A stretch of DNA of 64,000 bases from VYFG01 sp965248685 (GTDB lineage: Bacteria > Pseudomonadota > Gammaproteobacteria > Arenicellales > Poriferihabitantaceae): the NCBI GenBank assembly GCA_965248685.1, contig CBDFKC010000003.1, positions 2,356,001 through 2,420,000 of the forward strand, written 5' to 3'. Below, piece after piece: positions 7,223 to 17,776 of this stretch. The translations under genes and the position numbers were made by a program. A model generated the notes under the pieces. That model saw only the letters and a list, made by a program, of their open reading frames with translations, ran no database searches and had not been told where the DNA came from. How positions within the stretch are numbered: position 1 is the first letter of the stretch; every line of letters starts with the position of its first letter.

Positions 7223-10200
7223 TTAAGTCGATTTAGCTGGGGCTTTGACTCTAAAGAAAATCGCGTATAAAGCAGGTACCACTATCAGGGTAATGACTGA
7301 ACCAAATAGTAGTCCGAAGAATATTGTAACCGCCATGGTTTCAAACATTCCACCGCCAAGCCATAGTGGAATCATACCACCACAAGTTGTTGCCGTGGTG
7401 AGGAGTATTGGCCTGAATCTGGACTCGCTTGCCGCGACAATGGCATCCCATGGGCTCATTCCTTGTGCTCTGTAGGAGTCAATACTGTCGATTAATACGA
7501 TCGCATTATTGATAATAATACCCGCGAGCGACAAAACACCCAAAATTGTAAAGAAGCCAAAGGTCGACTTGGCTATCCATAATCCCCATGCCATTCCGAT
7601 AACACCCATTGGGATAGTCAGCATAATGAGGGTCGCTTTTCGAAGAGAGTTAAACTGACTTACCAATAGCAACACGATACAAATAATTGCTAATGGCAAC
7701 TTATCCACGATAGATTTGGTTGCATCATTTGATGATTCTGATTCGCCGCCAATCTCTATAAAGTAACCAGCAGGCAACTGCGCTGTAAATTGATCTAACC
7801 AGGGATCAAATGTCTGGTTAATCATGGTAGCGGTATAGCCCTGGAACAGGGTGGCAGAAACCGTAACCGTACGGACTCGATCTCTACGCAATATATTGGA
7901 CGCAGACCATTGTACGTTGGTGTCAGCGACCTGGGCCAATTTAACCCTTGCACCAGATTGCGAGTTGATGGTTAAGTCATTGATACGTCTCAAGTCATTG
8001 CGCTCTGTTCCTTCAGTAATTAAGGTAATTGGGATTCTATCCTCACCCTCCCGGAAATCGCTTACTGCGGAGCCACTCAAACTTTGGCGTAACGAATCTG
8101 CCACGTCAGCACTGGTAACACCTGAAGCACGGGCGCGATCCTGATTGATATTGATCGCAATTTTCTTTGTTCTGGCGCCCCAATCATCTTTTACCGCCAG
8201 CACCCCAGGAATACTTATCAGCTCTTGCTTGATCTGTGATGCGCCACCTTCCAGTTCATCGATGCCTTGTCCACTGAGCCGAACTTGAATGGGGTATGCC
8301 ACCGGTGGGCCCTGGGACAGTCGAGCTATTTTGTATTCAACGTCTGGATGGGTATTTGCGATATATTCACTAAGCCTGGTAATAATCGGATCCAACGCCG
8401 CAGCGTCCCGTACATTAACGATGCTGGATACGTGAGCGGTGTTTCCTGCGCCTGGATTATAACCAAGTTTGAATTTAGGGGCGCTGCGGCCGACGAAATT
8501 TGTCCATCCGGTAACGAGGCCGTTCTCATCTTGAATAGATTGATAGGTAGCCTGGAGCTCATCGGATAGTAGTCGCGTGACTTCAATGTCGCGCCCAAGT
8601 GGCAAGTCGAGCTCTACACTCACGATAGCTTCGTCTGAGGGAGGGATAAATACTGCGGTAACATGACTCAGCGCATACCCGACCGTGCCAAATAGAGACA
8701 GTACTATCGCTACAGCTAACCATCTGAATCGAAGCACTGACTGAATAACTTTTCCGTAAAGGCGAATAAACGATCCGCGAGGTGTTTCGCTTTTGTCTTT
8801 TACTTTTAAAATTAATGAAGCAAGCGCAGGGATGATAGTGATTGAAAACACCCATGAAGACCCAAGCGCAATGGCGACAATGTAGAATATTGCGGCGCAA
8901 AATTCACCTACAGCCGACTCTGCTAACGCAATTGGCATAAAGGCTGCGACCGTGGTTAAAGACGCCACTAGCAATGGAATCTTGAGTTCCCCTATGGTCA
9001 AACCAGCCGCATCAATACCTGGTTTACCTTTCTCCATTTTGAGCATAATAGACTCGTTAATGACTATTCCATTGTCAACCAGCAACCCTAAAGAAATAAT
9101 CAGGCCTGCTAACGAAACTTGATTGATCGAGATATCAAACACCGACATCAACGCAAAGGTACTTAAAATGGCGAGTGGAATTAATATCGCTACGGCCACC
9201 GCAGTTCGTAGGCCTAGAAAAATGAGTAGTACAACAAATACGATTGCGATGGCCTGGGCAATACTGGAAATAAAATCTTGTATTTTCAGGTTCACAATAT
9301 CTGCCTGAAATGCAGATTCCTTAAAATCTACGCCGAGCGGTAGTGACATTTGTACGATGCTTGCGAAGGCTCGCAATTCCTCACCAAGTTTGAGAATATC
9401 TCCGCCTTGATTCATTGAAATTGCCAGAACCATGGCCGGTTTGCCGTTGGCATAAACGCGACTGGTGGCAGGGTCTTCGAGCACGCGTGTAATATTTGCG
9501 ATGTCCTGAAGTTGCACCAGGTTGTTTTGATTGTCGCGTATTACAGTTTGTTTTATATCATCCAAAGAAGAGAAATTGCCACTAGGTTCAAGACTAATAC
9601 GCTCTTCGCCAATGACAATGTCACCGCCGGGTGAGATAACATTAACACTACTGATTGCACTGCTGAGCATGGCGGGGCTTAACCCCATTTCACGCAAACG
9701 GGCATCGCTGTACTGAACGTAGATAATTTCTTTTTGTTTGCCGTATAGATCCACTTTTGACACCAAATCAATGCCAATTAGTTGATCCCGGATATCATCG
9801 GCCATATTGGCCAGTTCGGCTAAATCAAAACCATCGCCGGTTAGTGTGTACAAGCTACCAAATACATCACCAAATTCGTCATCTACCACTGGCCCCTGAA
9901 TACCTGATGGCAGGTCATGGGAAACAGCTTCAACTTTACGCCGTAGTGAATCAAATATTGGCCGCATCACTTTGTAACTTTCCTTAAAGTTAACCGTAAT
10001 GTAAGAAAGGCCTTCTCTGGAAATACTCCCAACGTTATCCAGTTCTGGCATTTCCATGATGGCTTCTTCAAGAACTGAAGTTACCAATTCTTCCATTCTT
10101 TGTGCACTCGCGCCTGGCATTTGAGTGTTAACAATCGCGGTTCGAACGACAAATCCCGGATCTTCTGCCTTAGGCAGACTCAGGTAGGCCAAAAAGCCCC

Positions 10201-10276
10201 ACGCTACCATTGCAAGCACTACAACAATCGATAGACGGCTATTCTTTAAGGTAAGATCAACCAGATTCAGTGCCAT
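7223..10276 (-). CDS. RND efflux transporter, inner-membrane pump subunit
   Basis: This is a 1017-residue AcrB/MexB-type pump with the usual 12 transmembrane segments and two large periplasmic loops. It should export its substrate by proton antiport together with the adaptor and outer-membrane channel encoded just upstream. The N-terminus MALNLVDLTLKNSRLSIVV is typical. In TM4 the proton-relay pair reads D401-N402 (LGLLVDNGIVINES) where AcrB has two Asp. Many RND relatives outside the AcrB group carry this variant. It is the third gene of a minus-strand operon. The substrate (drug, metal, lipid or other) cannot be read from the sequence. Confidence 0.95.
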   Translation of the reverse strand: MALNLVDLTLKNSRLSIVVVLAMVAWGFLAYLSLPKAEDPGFVVRTAIVNTQMPGASAQRMEELVTSVLEEAIMEMPELDNVGSISREGLSYITVNFKESYKVMRPIFDSLRRKVEAVSHDLPSGIQGPVVDDEFGDVFGSLYTLTGDGFDLAELANMADDIRDQLIGIDLVSKVDLYGKQKEIIYVQYSDARLREMGLSPAMLSSAISSVNVISPGGDIVIGEERISLEPSGNFSSLDDIKQTVIRDNQNNLVQLQDIANITRVLEDPATSRVYANGKPAMVLAISMNQGGDILKLGEELRAFASIVQMSLPLGVDFKESAFQADIVNLKIQDFISSIAQAIAIVFVVLLIFLGLRTAVAVAILIPLAILSTFALMSVFDISINQVSLAGLIISLGLLVDNGIVINESIMLKMEKGKPGIDAAGLTIGELKIPLLVASLTTVAAFMPIALAESAVGEFCAAIFYIVAIALGSSWVFSITIIPALASLILKVKDKSETPRGSFIRLYGKVIQSVLRFRWLAVAIVLSLFGTVGYALSHVTAVFIPPSDEAIVSVELDLPLGRDIEVTRLLSDELQATYQSIQDENGLVTGWTNFVGRSAPKFKLGYNPGAGNTAHVSSIVNVRDAAALDPIITRLSEYIANTHPDVEYKIARLSQGPPVAYPIQVRLSGQGIDELEGGASQIKQELISIPGVLAVKDDWGARTKKIAININQDRARASGVTSADVADSLRQSLSGSAVSDFREGEDRIPITLITEGTERNDLRRINDLTINSQSGARVKLAQVADTNVQWSASNILRRDRVRTVTVSATLFQGYTATMINQTFDPWLDQFTAQLPAGYFIEIGGESESSNDATKSIVDKLPLAIICIVLLLVSQFNSLRKATLIMLTIPMGVIGMAWGLWIAKSTFGFFTILGVLSLAGIIINNAIVLIDSIDSYRAQGMSPWDAIVAASESRFRPILLTTATTCGGMIPLWLGGGMFETMAVTIFFGLLFGSVITLIVVPALYAIFFRVKAPAKST

Positions 10277-10304
10277 ATTATTGCCCCTCAGCTAATTTTG
10301 CAGC

Positions 10305-11420
10305 TTATTGCGAGACCAGGCGCTTTACATTCATGCCTTCATTCACTCTGGAGGTTCCGGAAACAATAACTTCGTCACCGTCGGATAGGCCGCTTGATAC
10401 CTCAATTCCGCCATTACGCAATTCGCCTGTAGCAACTGTTCTGCGGACCGCGGCAAATACTTGTTCCGTGCCGGTGGGCTCTAAAATATAAACAAATTTT
10501 CCATCGCCATCTTGCAAAATGGCTTGTGGCGTAAGTACCGTAATTTCCGCCGCGTTATCGGCGCCTATTTGTAGCGTAACTGAAGTGGCGAGTCCTACCC
10601 GAATATTTCCATCTGTTTCCTGAATTTCAACTTCCACGTCAAACCCTGCAGCATTATTATTGCTGACACCAACCTCGACGATTTTGCCTGGGAAGGTTTC
10701 AGATCGTGCACTGGGAATGGAAACTGCTACTTGATTACCCACACTTATTTGATCTATAAGTGCTTCTGGTACAGTGATCTTGGCCCGAAGAAAATTTCCA
10801 CAAGATAAATTCACCACTGGAGACCCAGCGCTAATATTGCTGTTGATCGAAGTAGGGATTGCGGTAACAGCACAATTGTCCGAACTGCTCGAGAGCTTGG
10901 TATATTGCTTGTTCTTAAGCATCGAGTTAAGTTGTTGCTGAGCAACGGATAAACTCGCATTGGCGCTGTCTGCGTTTGCTCTGGCCGATTCCAGATCAGA
11001 CAAACTTGCTGCCTGGGCAGCATACAGTTCTTTCGCCCGTTTATAAGCGCTTTGCGCATTGATTTGCGCTGCTTTGGCTTGAGATACGCTGGCCTGGGCT
11101 TGACGAGAAGATATCTCAAAATCTGCGCTGTCCAATCGCGCTACCAAATCGCCTTTATTTAGCACGTCTCCAACTTGGATCGGCAATTCCACAATGACAC
11201 CTGAAACCCGAAAACTAAGCCCTTGCTCATCAGCAGAAATGGTGGTTCCAGATAAGACTCTTTCCGAACTACCAATTTGCCCTTTAATGATGTGAGTCTT
11301 TACTGCTTTGATAACCTGTGGAACAGAAGTGGTTTCCTTCTCCTTCTCGCTACAACCGGAAAGACTTGTTGTAAATAGGGCGATAACTAATAGTGCATTT
11401 GGAAAATCGAGAGAACGCAT
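10305..11420 (-). CDS. RND periplasmic adaptor subunit (membrane fusion lipoprotein)
   Basis: The 371-residue product is an HlyD/AcrA-like adaptor that links the RND pump to the outer-membrane channel. The ATG at 11420 gives a lipoprotein signal with lipobox LSGC and lipidated Cys23. The upstream in-frame extension lacks this logic and overlaps the preceding gene. The domains are a barrel-sandwich/lipoyl half (LPIQVGDVLNKGDLVARLD), an alpha-helical hairpin (about residues 95-160, rich in Ala/Gln/Ser), the second lipoyl half and a beta-barrel. The gene lies 28 bp before the pump and 23 bp after the TolC-fusion gene, so the three are surely co-transcribed. Confidence 0.95.
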   Translation of the reverse strand: MRSLDFPNALLVIALFTTSLSGCSEKEKETTSVPQVIKAVKTHIIKGQIGSSERVLSGTTISADEQGLSFRVSGVIVELPIQVGDVLNKGDLVARLDSADFEISSRQAQASVSQAKAAQINAQSAYKRAKELYAAQAASLSDLESARANADSANASLSVAQQQLNSMLKNKQYTKLSSSSDNCAVTAIPTSINSNISAGSPVVNLSCGNFLRAKITVPEALIDQISVGNQVAVSIPSARSETFPGKIVEVGVSNNNAAGFDVEVEIQETDGNIRVGLATSVTLQIGADNAAEITVLTPQAILQDGDGKFVYILEPTGTEQVFAAVRRTVATGELRNGGIEVSSGLSDGDEVIVSGTSRVNEGMNVKRLVSQ

Positions 11421-11443
11421 AATGTTTTCTAGGTGGAATTTAG

Positions 11444-13759
11444 TTATTCTGGGATGGGTAGGGTATGAAAATCCGCAGACCATTGTTGATACGCCTCGGC
11501 TTCCATCAGGTAACTTACCGCGGCAACTTGAAGCTGCCAATTGCCTAATGCCTGAATATATTGATATAGATTGGCTTTATCGCCGCTTAACGCAGAAATA
11601 TAGGTATTTTGAATGCTCTGCAAGTTTTCGATGGTCAATGCTCCGCTGGCATAGGCTCGTTGGTTAATCTCCAAACTTTTTTCCGCAGATGAAAGAGCAA
11701 TTTTGCCAAGCTTAATATCCTGCCAGGCTTGTGCCAGACTGTAAGCTGCGTTTCGCGCAGCGACTTGCGCTGTATTCTTGCCTGCAAGGTATTCCAGTTC
11801 TGAATCGATTAATTGATTGTTCGCCTGGCGAATAAGGCTGGTTAAACGACCACTGGTCCATAACGGCAATGTAACGTTAACACTCAGACTCACATCATCC
11901 ACATTGTTCAGGCTATTGCCTGACGAACCGGTTGAGCTGTCCAGGTAGTTGAAAGCCTGGCCCATCAATCGAACTTCAGGGGAATATCGGCCTTTTCCTG
12001 CGGCTTCTAGCTGGAGTCGATTGGAATCGATGACGACCAAAGAGGCCTGTAAGTTGGGGGATTGTTTTACCGCTTGCTTTGAACTCCAACCGGCCAATTT
12101 TTGTATACCACCCAGCGTCTCCAATAGTGGTTGCACAAACTGATGGCTGGCAGTCACGCTAGGGTGCTCCAGGCCCACATCATCAAATACTGCGTTTTCG
12201 TCAAAATCAGTATTACTCAAATCCATAAGGGAACGCCTCGCCTCTAATGCCCCTATGCGGGCGGCCAGCAAATCTGAATTTGCTGACGCGATCGACGCTT
12301 CTGAGTTATATACGTCGCCGGCTGTGCCACTGCCCAATTTGACTCGTTTTTTCGCCATAGACGAATTTGACCGGGCCAACCGTACATTCTCTTGTTGGGC
12401 CGCCAGATTCGCTTCCGAAATCAGCACCTGCAAGAATAGGTTTAAGGTATTCACCACCGCGCTCTGTTTATTGGCGACGTCCAGGTGCTGTCGGCTTACC
12501 TTATTTAGTTTCGCTATTTTATGCTCGGTACGATCTACTATTGAGTAGAGTTCTTGAGAATAGTTAATCGATGCCAGGGTGTTTTGATCAGGATTTCCAG
12601 TAACCACGGTATTTCCACTGGTACTGTTTCTGGTATGGCTGAGCGCCGCATCAAACTGGGGGGAAAGAAAGGATTTAGCTTGAATGATCGATTCGTTCGC
12701 TAATTCAATACTATTGCGTGATTGGGCGAGCCCCGGATTCTTGTTTAATACCCATTGCAATGCCTTCTCCAGGTTGATGCGGTCGATATATTCGATGTTT
12801 AAATTGGAGAAGCCGACGATGGTCGCAGATGATATGGCATCAATTGGTAAATCCACACCCATGCGCTGTGCAGACGACAGGTTTAAAGTCAGATGGTGCT
12901 CAGATTCTAGCCAATGTGGACCGGGTTCTGGTTTTTCTCCCTGGAAAAGACCATAAATATCCAAGGCAATACTGCGGGCAATTAATGATTCATTGGCGTC
13001 GACTAAATCCGTCATCATCGCACCTTGTTTCACGACCTTTGGACCTTCAAAAGTAAATACTGGAATATTTGCTGCTTGAATCTGCTGAATAATGTCGGCA
13101 GTACCTCCCTGCAAAGGCGGCACTAAGGCCAAGGCGACTTCTGGGGCAATTAGCTCGGTTACTGGCGTCGATTTATCTAGGTAAGTGACAGAGAATTCGA
13201 GACCAAATTTCTCGGCATTTTTCTTTAGCCCCGCAAAAAAAGATTCTCCCAAATTAGCTGCCCCGGTGCCCACCACTATAGTCACAGGTTTTTGCCCTAT
13301 GACCAAAGCGATAGTTTTAAATGTGCTTTCTACGTCATTACGCGTACTAAGCCAATGCAAATTAGGAATATTATTCTTTACTTCACCACCGATCAGATTG
13401 GGATCGACAATCCATGATAGAAATGTGGGCTTGGTAAACGTGTCTTGACTGTAGATAAACTGGCTTCCCAGAAAACCAGGAGCAATAATGGCTTTAATAT
13501 CCGGGTCAGCGCTAGCCTTTTTGACTTGCTCCTGAAATGACTTTGGGGAGGGTGCCGCGGTGAAACTGATGAACTTAATACCTGCTGAGGCTTCAATAAA
13601 AGGTGACAGCTCTTTGATGATAAGAGCCTGCACCCTGGATGCTTCAGCAGCACCGATAGAAACGAAACCTATTTTGAACGATTCTGCAGATACAATATTT
13701 GACGTAGACAATACAAGGCTGAATATTAGTGACGCGCCAATTTGTTTTATTCCTGACAT
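11444..13759 (-). CDS. Fusion of a periplasmic substrate-binding domain and a TolC-type outer-membrane efflux channel
   Basis: This 771-residue protein has a signal peptide (to about SAES) and then two distinct parts. Residues 25-325 resemble the ABC_sub_bind (COG2984) binding-protein family: FKIGFVSIG at the start, PVFTFEGPKVVKQGAMMTD in the hinge region, and the closing HHLTLNLSSAQRMGVDLP. Residues 330-771 form an outer-membrane efflux protein with the two long helical hairpin repeats and beta segments of TolC, for example KALQWVLNKNPGLAQSRN and SLNQRAY-type helices near the end. It is the first gene of the RND operon, upstream of adaptor and pump. A binding domain on the periplasmic face of a channel suggests cargo capture or gating. 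Ordinary TolC proteins are about 450 aa, so the extra 300 residues are genuine. Confidence 0.9.
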   Translation of the reverse strand: MSGIKQIGASLIFSLVLSTSNIVSAESFKIGFVSIGAAEASRVQALIIKELSPFIEASAGIKFISFTAAPSPKSFQEQVKKASADPDIKAIIAPGFLGSQFIYSQDTFTKPTFLSWIVDPNLIGGEVKNNIPNLHWLSTRNDVESTFKTIALVIGQKPVTIVVGTGAANLGESFFAGLKKNAEKFGLEFSVTYLDKSTPVTELIAPEVALALVPPLQGGTADIIQQIQAANIPVFTFEGPKVVKQGAMMTDLVDANESLIARSIALDIYGLFQGEKPEPGPHWLESEHHLTLNLSSAQRMGVDLPIDAISSATIVGFSNLNIEYIDRINLEKALQWVLNKNPGLAQSRNSIELANESIIQAKSFLSPQFDAALSHTRNSTSGNTVVTGNPDQNTLASINYSQELYSIVDRTEHKIAKLNKVSRQHLDVANKQSAVVNTLNLFLQVLISEANLAAQQENVRLARSNSSMAKKRVKLGSGTAGDVYNSEASIASANSDLLAARIGALEARRSLMDLSNTDFDENAVFDDVGLEHPSVTASHQFVQPLLETLGGIQKLAGWSSKQAVKQSPNLQASLVVIDSNRLQLEAAGKGRYSPEVRLMGQAFNYLDSSTGSSGNSLNNVDDVSLSVNVTLPLWTSGRLTSLIRQANNQLIDSELEYLAGKNTAQVAARNAAYSLAQAWQDIKLGKIALSSAEKSLEINQRAYASGALTIENLQSIQNTYISALSGDKANLYQYIQALGNWQLQVAAVSYLMEAEAYQQWSADFHTLPIPE

Positions 13760-14172
13760 ATAAGTAATTGATCAAACATATAATTTTAAATCCATTCTGA
13801 TGTAGTGTAGCACCTGAGTTATTGACCCCTGCTAATGCTATACATTAATCAAAACATGCGATGCTTACTACCCTCTAATTGCATTGATCGAGCTGGTGGG
13901 CAGTATTATTGTAAAATTTGAGACTGGTTTGTTGTCAAATAGCGAGTCAGGTTGAAATGATAACCTTAAATATCGGTGGCAGACACGGCTATGGGTATTC
14001 CGTAAAAATATTCCAACTTATTTTCAGAATGAACATAATTTAAGCCCTGAACCTGTTTTGAAATAGTATAATTCGCGCCGGGCAATTCGACGTATGTTCG
14101 CTTTGTTTTCAATATGTTGCAGTAATTGTGTAGATAACAAAGCTAACCCATTGATTGGAAAATAAAAACTGA
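13760..14172. other. 413-bp intergenic region between the divergent RND operon and smc
   Basis: The region must hold promoters for both directions. A TATAAT box at 14067-14072 faces smc but has no good -35 at 17 bp. The sequence is noticeably AT-rich. A 28-codon frame (13957-14043) has no recognisable product. I see no tRNA, riboswitch or terminator here. Confidence 0.5.
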
Positions 14173-17100
14173 ATGCGGCTGAAAAAATTACAGGTTTCCG
14201 GTTTTAAATCTTTCGTCGATCCAACCGATATTCGCCTACCCGGAAATCTTGTCGCAGTAGTGGGCCCGAATGGATGCGGTAAATCAAATGTTATAGATGC
14301 AGTGCGTTGGGTAATGGGTGAGGCATCGGCCAAGATGCTACGGGGTGACAATATGTCTGACGTCATCTTTAACGGATCTGCTTCTCGAAAACCCATCGGC
14401 AAGGCTTCGGTCGAATTAATCTTCGATAATAATGATGGCAAGGCTGGAGGCAGTTACGCCAAGTTCGCGGAAATCTCGATCAAGCGAACCCTGTCTCGGG
14501 ATGGCCAGTCCGACTATTCCATAAACAATATAAAATCCAGGCGTAAGGACGTTCAGGATCTGTTTCGTGGCACCGGACTCGGTTCTCGATCTTATTCAAT
14601 CATCGAGCAGGGCATGGTTAGTCGTATCGTTGAGGCTCGGCCTGACGATCTGCGCGCCTTTGTCGAGGAAGCGGCTGGGACGTCCCGGTATAAAGACCGC
14701 CGAAGGGAAACCGAAACACGAATAAAAAATACCCGGGAAAATCTTGATCGGGTAGAAGATATTCGCGACGAGCTGGGTAAACAGTTGCGCCGGTTACAGC
14801 GCCAATCTGGCGCTGCCCGACGCTATAAGGTATTGCGAGAACAGGAACGCCTGACAAATGGACAGTTGCAAATTCTGCGCTTACAGGCCTTCGAGACCCA
14901 ATTAGAAGAACAAAACAGAATTACTGCGCAATTCGAAAATGTATTGGAACAGGCGGTAACAGAACAGCGAAATACCGAAGCCGAGCTTGAAAAACTACGC
15001 CAGCATCAAGCAGAAAGACAGCAATCAAATCAGGAAATTCAGCAACAATTTTATGGTGTTACATCTGAAATCAAGAATACAGAACAACGTATAGAACACT
15101 TGCTGGAAACCCAGAAGAGCCGTGGAGATGAAATTGAACGATTGAAGTCAAGTCGTCAGGATCGGGAAAAGGAATTGGCGTCAGATCAACGACGGCTGGT
15201 TCAGTTTCAACAGGATATCGCTGCCCTGGCAAAAGAGCTCGGTGAGGAGGATGACCAGTTAGGTATAACTGAACAGCAATTTAGTGAAGCTGAGGGATTG
15301 CTTCAGCAGTGGCAACAGGGGTGGGAAGGGTTTAATCAGGAGTCCCAGGAGCCGGTTCGGCAAAGGGAAGTCCAGCAGTCTCGGATTACCCAGTTACAAC
15401 AGCACCTGGAGCAGAGTAACCAACGCCGGATAAAGCTGCAGCGTGAACTGGATGCGTCAGGGCAGAATATTTCCGGTTTGGATATCGATGGTTTGCGTCA
15501 ACAGGTCACCACCCACGACGAAAATCTAGAACGTCATGAACAGGAATTTTATCTTACCGAGCAACACATTCAGTCTTTGCGAGACGCGTTACGGGAAAAA
15601 AGAGACCAGTCGGCGAACTTAAAGGTTCGGCATCAGGAAGTGACCACCAGACTGGCTTCACTCCGGGAAATTCAAGCGGCTGCCCTGGGTGGTGATGATG
15701 GTGAACTACAGCAATGGCTCGATCAACGGCATCTTGGTGATGCCGCCAGATTAGCCAAATGTATTTCAGTCCGGGACGGATGGGAACGGGCTACCGACCG
15801 GGTGCTAAATGGCTTGATTGGCGCTGTTTGCGTTGGCAGGGAAGAGGTGCGGGACTTACAGCATCGACCTCAAGGCGCTATATCGCTATTAACTCAGAGA
15901 CGTGCAAAATCGTTGCCAGCACATTTACGTGGTGAACGGCTGATCGACAAAGTTTCGGCCACGGATATTGATCTGTACCCTCTAATGGCAGATATATATA
16001 TTGCTGACAGTCTTGAGCAGGCGCTGATGATGCAAGGTGAGCTATTCGCCCGGGACTGCGTAGTAACCCGAGATGGAACCATGGTGGGCGCAAACTGGAT
16101 TAGTTATGCCAGCGAGAGTCAGACTGAAACAGGCGTGCTTGTGAGGGAGGAAGAAATCAAGCAATTAGATACCCGGTTAGCTGCGATCGAAATTGAGACC
16201 CAGAATTTTGATCGAGAAATTGAGCAGTTAGAACAACAGCGCGCCAGCCTCGAAGCCCAATTGCATGACAAGCGCGGAAAGTTGAATTCGTTGCGCGCCG
16301 AAAAGACCGCGCTACACAATCAGCTCGGACGAGACGAAGCGCGGGTGCTTGAAGTGGAACAGCGGGTACGACAGGTTAGCGTGGAAATTGAAGAAATGGA
16401 ACGCCAGTCAAATGAGGATACTGCCAAGATTGAGCAGGCTAGAGAGGCCTATGCCAAAGCCACTGAAAAGAGTGGTAGCTTTGAAGAACAGCGAAATGTT
16501 TTGTTGAGCCAACGCGACCAGCTACAGCAAAAAATCTCGGTTCGCCGTTCCAGTGTGAACGAAGTGCGCGATCGACGACATCAAAAGCAATTGCAAAAAC
16601 AACGTATCGAAACCGCTATGGAATCGGTGCGTGAGCATCTGGGTCGGATCCAGCAGCAATTCAACTCTGCCGACAACCGGCTGGCAGAAATAAGTCAAAG
16701 CATGGCTGAGTCAGGTGACCCAATAACGGAAATGAAGTTAACCCTCGATAGCCTGTTGCAGCAACGGATGACTGCTGAAACCAGGTTTTCATCTGCCCAG
16801 GATGAGATGGCGGGGATTGAAAACCAGATTCAGCAACGTACCCAGGACCGATCGGGGTTTCAGCAAAATGTCAACCAGTCCAGAGAAGACCTGGAAGCAC
16901 ATAAATTGCGAAAGCAGGAAATCACTGTGCGCAAATCAACCCAGGAGGAGCATGTCGCTGAGCAGGGTTTTGACCGAATTGAATTGCTTGGGGAGATGCC
17001 TGACCAGGCCAATATTGCAGACTGGCAGCAGCAGCTGGCCGAGATCGAAGCAAAGATTGAACGGATTGGCCCGGTAAATCTGGTCGCAATTGATGAGTTT

Positions 17101-17679
17101 GAAGAACAAAGTACGCGCAAAGAATACCTGGATAAACAGCATGCTGACCTCTGCGATGCCCTTGAAACCCTGGAAAGTGTTATTCGGAAAATTGATCGTG
17201 AAACCCGTAGCAGGTTTCGTGAGACATTTGAAAAACTCAATGCCGGCTTTAATGATTTTTTCCCTCAGCTTTTCGGTGGCGGCAAAGCCGAACTTCTGCT
17301 TACCAGTGACGACTTTCTGACAACCGGAGTGAGCGTAATGGCGCGCCCACCGGGTAAAAGAAACAGTACTATTCACCTGCTGTCAGGCGGAGAAAAAGCT
17401 TTGACCGCGGTGGCTTTATTATTTTCACTATTCCGGCTTAACCCGGCTCCATTCTGTATGCTTGATGAGGTTGATGCGCCGCTAGACGATGCTAATGTCG
17501 ATCGCTATTGCAATACTTTGCGACAGCTGTGTGAAATAAGTCAGATTATCGTCATTACCCATAATAAGATAACCATGGAACAGGCTGATATGCTGGTCGG
17601 CGTAACGATGTCAGAACCCGGTGTCTCGAGACTGGTATCAGTAGATTTGGATCAGGCGGTAGAAATGGCCGCGCAGTAA
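14173..17679 (+). CDS. smc: Chromosome segregation ATPase SMC
   Basis: SMC forms the ring-shaped condensin (with ScpA and ScpB) that compacts and segregates the chromosome. The 1168-residue product has Walker A GPNGCGKSN at 31-39, long coiled coils (about 165-500 and 660-1000), a hinge near 510-650, and the C-terminal signature LLSGGEKALTAVALL followed by Walker B FCMLDEVDAPLDDAN. The length matches gammaproteobacterial SMC. It is followed by zipA and ligA, an order shared with Pseudomonas and relatives. This suggests the lineage uses SMC-ScpAB rather than MukBEF. Confidence 0.98.
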   Translation: MRLKKLQVSGFKSFVDPTDIRLPGNLVAVVGPNGCGKSNVIDAVRWVMGEASAKMLRGDNMSDVIFNGSASRKPIGKASVELIFDNNDGKAGGSYAKFAEISIKRTLSRDGQSDYSINNIKSRRKDVQDLFRGTGLGSRSYSIIEQGMVSRIVEARPDDLRAFVEEAAGTSRYKDRRRETETRIKNTRENLDRVEDIRDELGKQLRRLQRQSGAARRYKVLREQERLTNGQLQILRLQAFETQLEEQNRITAQFENVLEQAVTEQRNTEAELEKLRQHQAERQQSNQEIQQQFYGVTSEIKNTEQRIEHLLETQKSRGDEIERLKSSRQDREKELASDQRRLVQFQQDIAALAKELGEEDDQLGITEQQFSEAEGLLQQWQQGWEGFNQESQEPVRQREVQQSRITQLQQHLEQSNQRRIKLQRELDASGQNISGLDIDGLRQQVTTHDENLERHEQEFYLTEQHIQSLRDALREKRDQSANLKVRHQEVTTRLASLREIQAAALGGDDGELQQWLDQRHLGDAARLAKCISVRDGWERATDRVLNGLIGAVCVGREEVRDLQHRPQGAISLLTQRRAKSLPAHLRGERLIDKVSATDIDLYPLMADIYIADSLEQALMMQGELFARDCVVTRDGTMVGANWISYASESQTETGVLVREEEIKQLDTRLAAIEIETQNFDREIEQLEQQRASLEAQLHDKRGKLNSLRAEKTALHNQLGRDEARVLEVEQRVRQVSVEIEEMERQSNEDTAKIEQAREAYAKATEKSGSFEEQRNVLLSQRDQLQQKISVRRSSVNEVRDRRHQKQLQKQRIETAMESVREHLGRIQQQFNSADNRLAEISQSMAESGDPITEMKLTLDSLLQQRMTAETRFSSAQDEMAGIENQIQQRTQDRSGFQQNVNQSREDLEAHKLRKQEITVRKSTQEEHVAEQGFDRIELLGEMPDQANIADWQQQLAEIEAKIERIGPVNLVAIDEFEEQSTRKEYLDKQHADLCDALETLESVIRKIDRETRSRFRETFEKLNAGFNDFFPQLFGGGKAELLLTSDDFLTTGVSVMARPPGKRNSTIHLLSGGEKALTAVALLFSLFRLNPAPFCMLDEVDAPLDDANVDRYCNTLRQLCEISQIIVITHNKITMEQADMLVGVTMSEPGVSRLVSVDLDQAVEMAAQ

Positions 17680-17776
17680 CTATATAGTTAGGGAGCCTCT
17701 GAATACATCATCATCGATATAACCTGGGCCTATTAATCAATGAATCGCCGACTGGACAGGAATAAGGAGCAATAGT

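Noticed and set aside
13957..14043. A 28-codon plus-strand frame with a weak ribosome-binding site in the RND-smc gap
   Set aside because: No recognisable product, low-complexity end, and frames of this size are common by chance in AT-rich spacers.
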